DNA of 35,488 nt, from the NCBI GenBank assembly GCA_016191555.1, contig JACPVX010000091.1, positions 1 to 35,488 on the forward strand, read 5' to 3'. A program made the translations under genes and the position numbers. The notes beneath the pieces were generated by a model. That model was not told where the DNA came from. It made no database searches and worked only from the letters and a program-made list of their open reading frames with translations. Numbering within the stretch: position 1 is the first letter of the stretch; the number at the start of each line of letters is the position of its first letter. Below, piece after piece: positions 15,739 to 24,619 of this stretch. The DNA comes from Bacteroidota bacterium (GTDB lineage Bacteria > Bacteroidota > Bacteroidia > Cytophagales > Cyclobacteriaceae).

Positions 15739-16788
15739 TTAACTTGAATAAAGAGATGAAATCTTTAAATCTATATGTGGCTTTAATTTGCTCTTAAATT
15801 TTCCTGAAAGAATCTTTTCTACTTTTGATAGCTTTGAGGCCATGATTTGTTTGACCGCTACTAAGAATTTCTTGTTATCTAACTCATACATAATCCCCCG
15901 CGCCCCATTGAAGCAGATACTTAAAGCAGAGAATGCCTGGCCAGTATTTAGAGCCATAATTATAGCGTCCTTTTTCAGGTTATTAAAACCATTTAGTCCG
16001 TTATGGCCCAAAAAATTAATGATACCAGTGCTGCACCAGTCTCCTGCGCCTGCGGTATCTTTAACAAAGGCTTGCTGAACTGCGAAAGGCTTTAACGATT
16101 CCCATTTTATCGATCTCTTGTTATGGCTAAATCGATACTCTAACCCATCTGCGGCAAGTGTTCTTATTTCTAGGGCACATTGTTGTGTTGGAAACAGGAT
16201 ATCGTAATTATCAATGCGTTCTGAGGAAAATTTTATTATGTCAGATATGGCCATTGCCTCTTTGAATAGCCTAGGTTCTCCCAATGATGTTGGTTCAAAA
16301 AATATAAGCGCTCCACTCTCTTTGCATTTTTTAGCTAAATCAATCGTGCCACGGCTCGCGCGATCAAAGTAAAAAATGTTGGGCATTTTGGTCGAAAGCT
16401 CGATGTTCTCAATATATGAAGCAAGTACAGGTTTGTATTGTGGTAACCAGCTTCCTAGGTCTGGATCTCTAAACTCAAACCGATGTTTAGGGTTACCGAC
16501 TTTATCTTTATAAACTCGGTGAATTATTATTGGAGTGCTACCGTCAGACTCTCTTGAGATAAATTGTTGGTCGACATCCCAAGCTTCCAAATCCTTAAGG
16601 AGTTCCCTTGAAGCCTTATCTTTTTTCAAACGGGCAACAGGAGCCACATCCCATCCCAGATAAGCGAGTGAGGTTAATACATTTCCGCAGGACCCTCCTG
16701 CACTCAAAAATGCTGGTGAATCAGGGCTTCCGTTAACAATAACGTCTAAAGCAATGAGCCCGGCTCCAAAACAAACTGATTTTCCCAT
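15739..16788 (-). CDS. PfkB family carbohydrate/nucleoside kinase
   Basis: A 349-residue ribokinase-like kinase that phosphorylates a sugar or nucleoside hydroxyl with ATP. The substrate-side motif GGSCGNVLTSLAYLGW (31-46) and the C-terminal PfkB signature DTAGAGDW (244-251), with D250 as catalytic base and the GAGD anion hole, are intact, as is STPIIIHRVY of the lid region. Closest subfamily unclear (adenosine-, ribo- or fructokinase). It is the last gene of the five-gene operon, 65 bp after the unrecognised protein. In this context it is expected to work on the same phosphosugar or nucleoside chemistry as the SIS, HAD and PRTase partners (inference). Confidence 0.88.
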   Translation of the reverse strand: MGKSVCFGAGLIALDVIVNGSPDSPAFLSAGGSCGNVLTSLAYLGWDVAPVARLKKDKASRELLKDLEAWDVDQQFISRESDGSTPIIIHRVYKDKVGNPKHRFEFRDPDLGSWLPQYKPVLASYIENIELSTKMPNIFYFDRASRGTIDLAKKCKESGALIFFEPTSLGEPRLFKEAMAISDIIKFSSERIDNYDILFPTQQCALEIRTLAADGLEYRFSHNKRSIKWESLKPFAVQQAFVKDTAGAGDWCSTGIINFLGHNGLNGFNNLKKDAIIMALNTGQAFSALSICFNGARGIMYELDNKKFLVAVKQIMASKLSKVEKILSGKFKSKLKPHIDLKISSLYSS

Positions 16789-16853
16789 AAAATTCCGACT
16801 GCAAAGATGGGGATTTGAGTCGCTTTGGCCTACCCCAACCCCAAAAAAATTAC

Positions 16854-18002
16854 TTACTCAATATATGGCGAGCCTGCAAGCCAGAGATGAATGGATGTGT
16901 TTTGAACCAGCATTTTATCCACTTCTTTAACAGCGTTATCGGCAATTTTATGGCTTAGGGATTCAACCTGTTTTATTCCGATATTCTGCCTTCCTTGGTC
17001 TTCTTTTTTAGTCTCGTAAACAGCCATAAATGCGCCTAAGGATAAGATTTTGCTCGATAAGGCAGAAACTATGATTTTACAGCCATTGAGCAACTTAAAG
17101 GATTTCTGATAACGCTTGATAGTTTGGGTTAACTGCCGATAAACATGGAACGGATTACTCTCACTAACGTAAACAATATTTTTAGGATCAAAATCAGGAT
17201 TACTGTAAAGAAGTTTTTGATATTCATCCAATATCAAATCACCGCGTTTTAAATCTTTTGAAGGGAACGGAAGAATAACGCAAGTTTCGCCCGGTTCAAT
17301 AGACTTTTGGATTGTATCGAATTGTTTGGTTTGAGCTTCCCCGAGCATAGGAATCCAAACCCGCTTAAGTTCTTTGGTCTGTGTCTGATCTGGTACTGAA
17401 AATCCATAGATGAAGGTAGCTTCATCGGCTGATCCCAAGTCCTGAATGCGTGAATCTAACTTTGCGTTTTCAGTTACTACTACATGAAGATTGATATGAT
17501 GTTCAGCGTTATTGAAATTGTCAATCAAGCTGAGAAGTTTATTCAATAAGGGAATAAATATTCCTCGTGGCATCGCACTAATATCAACGATTACGTCATT
17601 GTATTTTTTAATATCATCAATACTTGAAAATAATCCAGTAGTATTGATGTCCGCAATATGCTTATCATCTGCTGATCGCATTACGACCCCTCTATAGGAA
17701 ATATTCTGAATGTTCTTTTGTTTAAAAAGAATATTTAGTTTCTCAATATTGACCTGAACTTCAGGCGGAGTGAAGTTGATCGCTTCCTCACCGTCATTTG
17801 CAAAGTACCGCAATCCTAAAATGTCTTTGTTGCCTTTACTCGGAATGCTTGAAATTGTTTCGGTAGCTTTAATGCTTCTTGGGTCAAACCCAATACCAAT
17901 AATGAAAAGTGTGTCACGATTTTCATTTATATAATAGTCTCTCCAAAATGCATTGAAGTCACCATTAATATTCAGGATGTAATTTTCCCAACGCGGTTTC
18001 AT
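16854..18002 (-). CDS. Unrecognised Rossmann-like protein of the five-gene operon
   Basis: A 382-residue protein I cannot assign. Visible blocks: a strand-glycine turn FIIGIGFDPRS (33-43), VIVDISAMPRG (138-147), LPFPSKDLKRGD (244-255), IIVSALSSKILSLGAFMA (310-327) and a C-terminal LWLAGSPYIE. The alternating strand/helix pattern and the DISAMPRG strand end recall two-domain Rossmannoid folds. The DIS-x-M element is vaguely like the nucleotide-binding loop of CARF domains, a guess not supported by any search. No transmembrane segment or signal peptide is seen. Its start overlaps the ATPase gene by 4 bp (ATGA), so it is translationally coupled to it. Confidence 0.85.
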   Translation of the reverse strand: MKPRWENYILNINGDFNAFWRDYYINENRDTLFIIGIGFDPRSIKATETISSIPSKGNKDILGLRYFANDGEEAINFTPPEVQVNIEKLNILFKQKNIQNISYRGVVMRSADDKHIADINTTGLFSSIDDIKKYNDVIVDISAMPRGIFIPLLNKLLSLIDNFNNAEHHINLHVVVTENAKLDSRIQDLGSADEATFIYGFSVPDQTQTKELKRVWIPMLGEAQTKQFDTIQKSIEPGETCVILPFPSKDLKRGDLILDEYQKLLYSNPDFDPKNIVYVSESNPFHVYRQLTQTIKRYQKSFKLLNGCKIIVSALSSKILSLGAFMAVYETKKEDQGRQNIGIKQVESLSHKIADNAVKEVDKMLVQNTSIHLWLAGSPYIE

Positions 18003-19939
18003 ACAGTAGGAGTCTGTGTTTGTTTGAATCCATAATTAAACCAGTGTAGCAGAATCTTAAGATTTCGCTCACGGAACTTTCCATTGCCTAAGGGTAAGTT
18101 GTAATTAATACAATAAAGTTTATTTATATAGATAACCATCCACACATTGCCCTTGCATTTGTAATCCAATTTGAATTCGAGCAGGTTGTTTGAAAAACAT
18201 GTTGCTAAACACTTTGTCAAATTGTAATACATGTGTTGCGGATCGTTGAGAACTTTATCTTTTAACAGAGCCCTTTCTTTCATGGTAATCGCTATGCCAT
18301 TAATGCCAGGTGAATTCCAAGCATTTGGGAGATATGTTTCGGATTGGCAGAATTGTCCTATTGAGTCAAGGAAATTTTTGACTTCGGCTAAGTTTATAAC
18401 ATCAGTGTATTTCTTTGGGCTAACATTTTTCTTAATTATCTCTTCTTGGCGAAGGGGTGAGATCTCAAGTTTTATTCCCGGATTTGCAATTCTTTTAATG
18501 GCAATTGTTAGGATATCTTCAAACAGGTATCCGGCTATGAATAGAAACTGCTCTATATTAAAAGAGGCTAAACGTGCAATTTTCTTGATGCCATAATAAT
18601 ATGGAATGCCTAATTCTTTATTCAGGAATAAATGGGCTGCGTCCTTTACATCGCTTCCATCTTGATCCTGAAGATCGTCATCATCCAATACTTCATCCAA
18701 TGCCAGAGTGGTTTGTCCACCTATTCCTTTGTTCTTATCACGATACAATAGAATTTCCAAACTTCTCCATTCTATCAACTGATCAAGCTCATTATCGATT
18801 TCCAAATTCTCTTTTGTGTTAATCCACTCCTTATATCTTTGATTATTTCCGTATGTGTCATTTATCTTTTTCTTCACCACAGCAAGTGCTTCCCTAATTT
18901 TACGCAAGGTTTGGTTGTCTAGATTTTCAGAGAGAAATACAGAAAAATCGTCTCGGTCATCAAATACAGTGACAACTCTTCTGCTGGCTACAGATTTGGC
19001 GAACTTTTCAAAAGCAGTATGTTTTTTAGACCAAAAACTTTCTAATTGGATAGGAATTATGTCCCTGCCTACCTTACTACCTTCTGAGAAAATTTCATCT
19101 ACCGTTAAAGCCTTCAGCCTTTCGGATACCCAAGTGTGAACAAGATGACGTTTATCGACAATACCAGTAATTAGATGTTTGCGTTGTGTTTTTGTTAAGT
19201 TGTGAACATCGTCCAACATTACTAATATTCTTTCTACAGCACGGATGTTATTGATGGTAATGTTTGCAGGAGCAAGTACATCTAAAGCAAAAAGGCCTTC
19301 ACTTCCCTCTAAGAATGTTGTATTGATCTCGTGGATACTGTCAATCTCTTGGCAAATCCGTTGTTCCAATTTACATGCCCAATCATAGAATTGTTGCCCA
19401 TTTGTCAAGCTCCTGATGCTAGCTGGAATTGGAGCTGATTTATCAACGGCAATGTTCACCTGATTTAGGTCCTCAGGAAATTTAATATCCTTAGTAATGC
19501 ATACTGATTGAAGAATTGAAAGGACTATTCTGGTGTTGAGAAGAGAAAAGAATAATCTCAATTTTTGACCGTCATCCAGTTTTAAATATTCAAGCGAGAT
19601 ATATTCATTACTAAAAGAGAGAAGTGATCCAGCAACGAGAACCTTTCCTGAGTGGTCAAACACGCCTAATTCCGTGAGTACATCCAAGATTGCTTTTTTC
19701 TGGGCATCGTGTGTGCTCTGTTGTTGGATGTTGATCAGGATTCTAGCAGTGAATATTTTTAAGAGAGTTGTTTTCCCACCGCCTGGAGAACTCCTAAGAA
19801 TTTTGACTGGTCCCCATACATTTGATTCTTCAGTCTTTAATAAAGTTAAAATTTCGGGGCTGAATAATTTTATGAATTTATCATCCTGCTCGATGAATTG
19901 AGATGCACGCGAGAAAAATGGATTTGAGTCAACTTTCAT
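17999..19939 (-). CDS. Large P-loop ATPase (AAA/STAND or ORC/Cdc6-like)
   Basis: A 646-residue protein with an N-terminal P-loop NTPase domain. Walker A is SPGGGKTTLL (51-60), with upstream KILRS, and Walker B is RILVMLDDVHNLTK (237-250). The N-terminal NPFFSRASQFIEQDDKFIKLFSPEIL resembles the entry helix of ORC/Cdc6- or STAND-type ATPases. A further basic, helical C-terminal half (about 330-646) is unassigned and may hold a winged helix or sensor part. It overlaps both neighbours by 4 bp. In a defence context such ATPases usually act as the sensing or switching component; this is inference from family and neighbourhood. Confidence 0.82.
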   Translation of the reverse strand: MKVDSNPFFSRASQFIEQDDKFIKLFSPEILTLLKTEESNVWGPVKILRSSPGGGKTTLLKIFTARILINIQQQSTHDAQKKAILDVLTELGVFDHSGKVLVAGSLLSFSNEYISLEYLKLDDGQKLRLFFSLLNTRIVLSILQSVCITKDIKFPEDLNQVNIAVDKSAPIPASIRSLTNGQQFYDWACKLEQRICQEIDSIHEINTTFLEGSEGLFALDVLAPANITINNIRAVERILVMLDDVHNLTKTQRKHLITGIVDKRHLVHTWVSERLKALTVDEIFSEGSKVGRDIIPIQLESFWSKKHTAFEKFAKSVASRRVVTVFDDRDDFSVFLSENLDNQTLRKIREALAVVKKKINDTYGNNQRYKEWINTKENLEIDNELDQLIEWRSLEILLYRDKNKGIGGQTTLALDEVLDDDDLQDQDGSDVKDAAHLFLNKELGIPYYYGIKKIARLASFNIEQFLFIAGYLFEDILTIAIKRIANPGIKLEISPLRQEEIIKKNVSPKKYTDVINLAEVKNFLDSIGQFCQSETYLPNAWNSPGINGIAITMKERALLKDKVLNDPQHMYYNLTKCLATCFSNNLLEFKLDYKCKGNVWMVIYINKLYCINYNLPLGNGKFRERNLKILLHWFNYGFKQTQTPTV

Positions 19940-21045
19940 AACACGCGATGTCTTGGAATTCTTGGAAATAAACCGGTGAATTTTTCACAATGTTCATATG
20001 ACCAAAGCATTGATAAAGAGTTGTTGGGGCAGTTATGGGCTAGCACTAAAGGAAGTGAACAATTACCGTAGCCAAGTTGAATGCCTGCCTTTGTATGTTC
20101 GTCTTCGATAGCTTTATCATAATACTTCTCATTAAAACAAATATCATAAATTTCATTTTCCGTTTCTTTATTTAATTTGAAATCTTCCGGGATCAAATGC
20201 ATATAATGCAGCTTAGGCTCGTGCATATATTTGTCCTTAAGCTTAGCAAATAGACTGATGATCTGTTTGTATGCTTGTTCAGTCATAATGTACAATACAA
20301 CATGAATCTCTAAGTTTTTAACATCAAATATTTCTTCTAAAATGCTTTTTTTAGTAAATATGGTTTCGTAAAGGGCGGATATTTTACCTTTCAATTCATT
20401 TCCTTTTTCCACCAGATATGTGTTTCCGCTTGCTGAAAAATCATCCAAAAGAAACAAATTCTTGAATTTCGCACTTTTATCAACTTCACTACCGTGAATA
20501 TTGGTTAGAGATTTTACGAGTTCTAGTTGCATTTTTCTTGCTCTTTCAATGGATAGTTCATATGTCTGATAAATTTGTTCATGAGATATTATTCCTGAGT
20601 TTGCACGCCTGAACACATCTGTTCTTGCTCCATCGCTCAAGCCAAAAAACAGTGATCGATTCAAAAGAGTTTTGTATTCGTCCGAAGAAGTGATTTTGGT
20701 GAGCAGATACGCTGGGATCTGTTTTTGTGTAGCTACAGATTCAACTAGGATTTGTTTGATTTTATCGGGAAAGCAAGAAGCAACCAAAAGATTCATCTCC
20801 TCATTGGACACAAATACCAATCGCTTTTTAATAAATTCGAAAATGATGCTTCTATCACTGGGTTCAAATTGGTCAAGCCATATCGCAAATCTCTCTATAA
20901 ATCGCATTCCCGGAGCGAATTGTTGATAGTCATCGTATTTGTACTTGGCCATATTTTGGAAATACCGCCAATTTGTATCGAATGATACATCATCATCTCG
21001 TTCTAGAACTTTCATCAAGAAAGCTTGTGTCAGGTCGCTTCTCAT
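19936..21045 (-). CDS. Phosphoribosyltransferase-like protein with N-terminal helical/wHTH region
   Basis: A 369-residue protein. The core LFLLDDFSASGNTYL (197-211) is the PRPP-binding loop of type I phosphoribosyltransferases (two acidic residues, then S-x-SG-T), so PRPP would be a substrate or ligand. Residues 1-110 form a helical region (FAIWLDQFEPSDRSIIFEFI, RLVFVSNEEMNLL) like the winged-helix part I remember preceding conflict-associated PRTases. The C-terminal part (LHYMHLIPEDF, GYGNCSLPLVLAHNCPNNSLSMLW) ends with a conserved-looking H-N-C-P-N-N-S segment. It overlaps its two neighbours by 4 bp each. The acceptor base or substrate is unknown. Confidence 0.85.
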   Translation of the reverse strand: MRSDLTQAFLMKVLERDDDVSFDTNWRYFQNMAKYKYDDYQQFAPGMRFIERFAIWLDQFEPSDRSIIFEFIKKRLVFVSNEEMNLLVASCFPDKIKQILVESVATQKQIPAYLLTKITSSDEYKTLLNRSLFFGLSDGARTDVFRRANSGIISHEQIYQTYELSIERARKMQLELVKSLTNIHGSEVDKSAKFKNLFLLDDFSASGNTYLVEKGNELKGKISALYETIFTKKSILEEIFDVKNLEIHVVLYIMTEQAYKQIISLFAKLKDKYMHEPKLHYMHLIPEDFKLNKETENEIYDICFNEKYYDKAIEDEHTKAGIQLGYGNCSLPLVLAHNCPNNSLSMLWSYEHCEKFTGLFPRIPRHRVL

Positions 21046-22943
21046 ATATTAATTCTAAAGTGATCTTTAAAGGGTTTTATACCTGACAGGTAAATCAATG
21101 TGGAATCGACACCTTCTAATCCGACTGGTGAAAAATTCCAGCAAGAATCCTTGTCCGATGAAACCTCATCAACACTTAGTGAGTAAGGAGTGGACAGCAA
21201 TTCAAAGTCATTCCCTGGCCATTGTCCGCGATCGCCAATGCAGAGATAATTAGGGCTAATTTTTTTAGCGTTTGCCTTATTAATACACTGTTTAAGAATA
21301 TTAAGTTTTGATACTTCTGGCCTAAGGATGATATCCATTGAATGACTGGACTCCAATAACTGGAAGCCGGACAATTCGGACTTCATTATAATTTGGAGGA
21401 TCAAGCCGCGAATTCTTTTCCATTCGAACTTGTCATTTATCTCTATTGTTAACTGCTTTGGTCTCAATTCAATATTTATCTTTACAGGGAAATCAAATGA
21501 AGTTAGCAGCTCATTTAATTTGTTTAGCGTTTCGTCCGCTTTAACTTTTGTATTTGGAAGATTGTCGTTTTCTAAAGTTCCAATGTCTGCTCCATTGTAA
21601 TAGCCCAAAATGACATTGGCCCAGAATTTTGGATCAATTGCAGCTTGCAACTCTTTCCTTGCCGATTGTCCACGACCGGTTACAACACCCATAACAAATC
21701 CATATCTTAATATTGTATTTAGATGCCGTACTATTTCTTGAGAAAGTGGATTGAAACGATCTTGCGGCCTGCATAGCGTTCCATCGTAATCAAAAATGAT
21801 TATGCCAAATTTGGTTTTAGCTAATTTGTTGGAATATGTTTTGTACGCAGAGGTCCAATAAGATAGTTGCTCTGGGCTTAAGTTATCAGTAGAACTTGTT
21901 TTGGCCTTTTTAAGAATGATGTTGGATTCATTTTTATTCGATATTCTTTTCGATGACTTTACAAGACTAGCGTATCTGAGATTGTAAAGTTTTCTGCCGA
22001 AATCTGGTACTCCCGGTTTTCCAGGGTCAATAGATCTTTTTTTGCCAACTGATTCAACGAGCATAAATGACTTGATCAACAATTCGATGCTGGCAGCTGC
22101 CGATTGATAGGCAGTTTTCAAAACAAGCTTTGGAATAGCCTTGGGAAGCAATAAAAGTGTTTTAGATGCCAGCAATTCATCCTCGGGAGTGATAAGAGCA
22201 ATAATTGAGGAATTGTGGGACCGTTTAGCAAACCAATGGTGTCTGCCATGCGCAAAATTTCGGTAGTCAGCTAAGTTTATGTTTCCTAAAGCAGCTTCAG
22301 TAAATTTTGATTCTATGTCAATGGCAGTTGGCTGTCCCCAACCTGAGTAAAGTACTGTTGTTGTTGAATTTTCATCAAGAGAATCAACGAATTTTTTGAT
22401 TTCTGATAATTCTGTCTCAGTTACTGGCTTAATAAATCCTATAGGATCTTTTTGAAGAGCTTTCGAAAGAATTGTAAAATAAGCGACTAAGGAATTTGTT
22501 GCTAAGAATCCATCTTTTCCGGCTGGTATTATATACTCCGTAGTTGTAGTAGTTGAGTATTTTTTTGCCAGTATTGTGAGAGGGGAATCCAACCTCATGC
22601 AAAAGGTTACGATTGAGACAGGGTTTTCCTCAATGGCAGTTTTGAATGCAAACAGTATGTCACTGTTCTTACCACTTGCACTAATAAATAAAATTCTACT
22701 CTTCCGGAGCGTTTTTTTTGAATTGTGCAACTCCAAAGGAGTAATGGCTTTGGCTACAATCCCAAGTTGTTGAAGAAGATGAACAGTATGGTAACATGCA
22801 CTAAAAGATCCACCGGATCCAACAACTAAAACTGGAGTTTCACGATCATCGGTCAGTTGTTCCAAGGATTTAGTGTCCTGATTGTTTGCCCAGTTGTATG
22901 TTTCAACAATTTGATCCAATTCTTGACTAAATGGTTTCCCCAT
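21042..22943 (-). CDS. SIS domain - HAD phosphatase fusion protein
   Basis: A 633-residue two-part protein and the first gene of the operon. Residues about 35-295 carry two sugar-isomerase (SIS) lobes: VLVVGSGGSFSACYH, ILFISASGKNSDIL, then VLYSGWGQPTAIDIESKFTEAAL and NFAHGRHHWF, as in GlmS/AgaS-type aldose-ketose isomerases. Residues about 378-620 are a HAD hydrolase: D385 and D387 in IIFDYDGTL, VTGRG (T422) and K546, and GDRGQWPGND with D571 and D579, of the Cof/SPP-like type with a cap of about 110 residues. All catalytic residues appear intact. Together they suggest isomerisation plus dephosphorylation of a phosphosugar. The fusion is unusual and no family name is known to me. Confidence 0.88.
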   Translation of the reverse strand: MGKPFSQELDQIVETYNWANNQDTKSLEQLTDDRETPVLVVGSGGSFSACYHTVHLLQQLGIVAKAITPLELHNSKKTLRKSRILFISASGKNSDILFAFKTAIEENPVSIVTFCMRLDSPLTILAKKYSTTTTTEYIIPAGKDGFLATNSLVAYFTILSKALQKDPIGFIKPVTETELSEIKKFVDSLDENSTTTVLYSGWGQPTAIDIESKFTEAALGNINLADYRNFAHGRHHWFAKRSHNSSIIALITPEDELLASKTLLLLPKAIPKLVLKTAYQSAAASIELLIKSFMLVESVGKKRSIDPGKPGVPDFGRKLYNLRYASLVKSSKRISNKNESNIILKKAKTSSTDNLSPEQLSYWTSAYKTYSNKLAKTKFGIIIFDYDGTLCRPQDRFNPLSQEIVRHLNTILRYGFVMGVVTGRGQSARKELQAAIDPKFWANVILGYYNGADIGTLENDNLPNTKVKADETLNKLNELLTSFDFPVKINIELRPKQLTIEINDKFEWKRIRGLILQIIMKSELSGFQLLESSHSMDIILRPEVSKLNILKQCINKANAKKISPNYLCIGDRGQWPGNDFELLSTPYSLSVDEVSSDKDSCWNFSPVGLEGVDSTLIYLSGIKPFKDHFRINI

Positions 22944-22992
22944 AGTTTACCGTTTTAAATAACGCGGAAAAATTAAAAAGCAATAAATATAC

Positions 22993-23009
22993 ATAGGAGA
23001 AACTCCTAT
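22993..23009. promoter_or_regulatory. Short hairpin in the divergent control region
   Basis: ATAGGAG-AAA-CTCCTAT is a perfect 7-bp inverted repeat located 50 bp upstream of the SIS-HAD start (minus) and 210 bp upstream of the AbiC-like start (plus). On the minus strand it is directly followed by TATATTTA, a 7/8 match to TAnnTTTG. It could be an operator for the operon; evidence is limited to symmetry and position. Confidence 0.35.
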
Positions 23010-23218
23010 ATGAACATCAAGAAAAGGAATATTTAAGAACCCCTTGTCTTCTCGATTGGAAGATCGTTTAAAATCAGCGTACTTGAGCATTACTTGCCGA
23101 GAGCAACTTAGAGTGATTAGAATGGGCTGATAGCCCTGAAAGAAAAAAGTCTTTTAAGCTGAAAGCGCATGAAAATGAAATTATAAGTAAGTTAACAGAT
23201 TATTTATAGATAATCATT

Positions 23219-24388
23219 ATGAGTACCCCAGAATTCATTGTCCTGTTATTCCTTGTCGTTATTGGGCTTTGTATTTTAAAAATTCTATTATTACTGGGTA
23301 AATTTTCCGGTCAAACGGAAAAGTCTGGTATGGACAACATGTCACGGTTATTTATTATTACTGTATTTTGTTTTGTAGTCACATCTTTTTTTAGTCCAGT
23401 GATATTTACCAGCGAAAGATTTAAGGTCTTTTTTTCTCAAGACACTGGGTTTGCAGGTGATACGATAGGTGGATTAATGAATCCATTCATCGCTCTGGCA
23501 GGAGTGATTGTAACGGGACTTGCTTTTTATATGCAATACAAGGCTAATGAGCAACAGAAACAATTGTTTGAACAACAAATTAGGATTCAAAAATTTGAAT
23601 CGCAGTTTTACGAAATGCTACACCTTCATCGCGAGAACATTAATGAGATGAAGATAAACGGCTATGATTTCGAGGAAGAGAAATTTAACAGAGTAGAAAG
23701 AATAACTGAAGGTAGAAAAGTATTTGTTACGATGAAAACTGAATTTGAATGCATCTTATCGATTTACAAACATATACATGGTCCCCTTACAAAAGAAGCA
23801 TTTAATAAATGCTATCGTTTATTCTTCTTTGGTGTAACAAAGTTCGGACACGATTATCCAGAAGAAGAGATATTTCTTAGGAATCTTAAGAACGCACGAG
23901 AACAGCATAAAAGACCAAAGAATATAGTCACTAATGAGGCACGAAAAAAATATTTAGCTTTTAGGGACGATGAAGAATCTGATAAGATTCCTGTTGATTT
24001 GGCAATTAATTATAAGCCATTCTCTGGCCACGCTTCAAGGCTAGGACACTATTTCAGGCACCTGTATATGATTGTTGGATTTATCGTCTACAACGATATT
24101 GGCATGGATTATCTTGAGAAAATGAAGTACTTGAAAATGTTGCGTGCTCAATTGTCAAATCATGAGCAGGTTTTATTGTTTTATAATTGGCTTGGAGAAT
24201 TTGGAACTGATTGGGAAAACGGGATTAATAGGTTTTTCACTGAGTATAGGATGATTCATAATCTGTGGCACGATACTCTTTTTGAGGACAACTATATCAT
24301 TGATAATATTAAGTATCTAATTGAGTTGCCTTGCACGCTTCGAATAGGAGAATTGTTTGAAAACAATCAGTATCACACAAATAGATGA
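23219..24388 (+). CDS. Putative phage abortive infection protein (putAbiC family)
   Basis: A 389-residue membrane-anchored protein. TM helices are at about 6-27, 44-62 and 86-107. The family signature GFAGDTIGGLMNPFIALAGV (77-96) is followed by VTGLAFYMQYKANEQQKQLF and the coiled/helical KFESQFYEMLHLHRENINEM. The soluble C-terminal part carries SGHASRLGHYFRHLY and LRAQLSNHEQVLLFYNWL, both typical of the AbiC-like family. Family members are linked to abortive infection in lactococci; the biochemical activity is unknown. It is divergent from the five-gene operon and shares its control region, so the two may be one defence locus or simply neighbours in an island. Confidence 0.85.
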   Translation: MSTPEFIVLLFLVVIGLCILKILLLLGKFSGQTEKSGMDNMSRLFIITVFCFVVTSFFSPVIFTSERFKVFFSQDTGFAGDTIGGLMNPFIALAGVIVTGLAFYMQYKANEQQKQLFEQQIRIQKFESQFYEMLHLHRENINEMKINGYDFEEEKFNRVERITEGRKVFVTMKTEFECILSIYKHIHGPLTKEAFNKCYRLFFFGVTKFGHDYPEEEIFLRNLKNAREQHKRPKNIVTNEARKKYLAFRDDEESDKIPVDLAINYKPFSGHASRLGHYFRHLYMIVGFIVYNDIGMDYLEKMKYLKMLRAQLSNHEQVLLFYNWLGEFGTDWENGINRFFTEYRMIHNLWHDTLFEDNYIIDNIKYLIELPCTLRIGELFENNQYHTNR

Positions 24389-24428
24389 TCTCCGGATTCT
24401 ACTCGTCTTGCTTTTGTTGGTGTTCTTC

Positions 24429-24500
24429 CCCCGCTGTTCGACTTATTCCGCAGGGCATGTCGAACGATAGATCATGTAGGGTTGTAACCTGCAAACACTG
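24429..24500. repeat. Dispersed repeat, copy A
   Basis: A 70-bp element beginning CCCGCTGTTCGACTTATTCC, with inner stem TTCGAC/GTCGAA, followed by a GG...CC mini-hairpin and AACCTGCAAACACTG. Closely related copies lie at 25302-25345 and 32759-32830. No ORF is contained. Confidence 0.85.
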
Positions 24501-24619
24501 CAAGTACTTATTTTGCAACGTCACTTGAGTTATTCTAAATTATATGAATTGTAACCAAAGCTTTTAATAAATTTGGGTAACAACGGGTCGATTCAATTAC
24601 AAGACCGACAAAGACAACC

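Noticed and set aside
13114..24388. Prophage or integrative element
   Set aside because: No integrase, transposase, phage structural gene, tRNA or direct-repeat boundary is found; the island is inferred from gene content and composition only.
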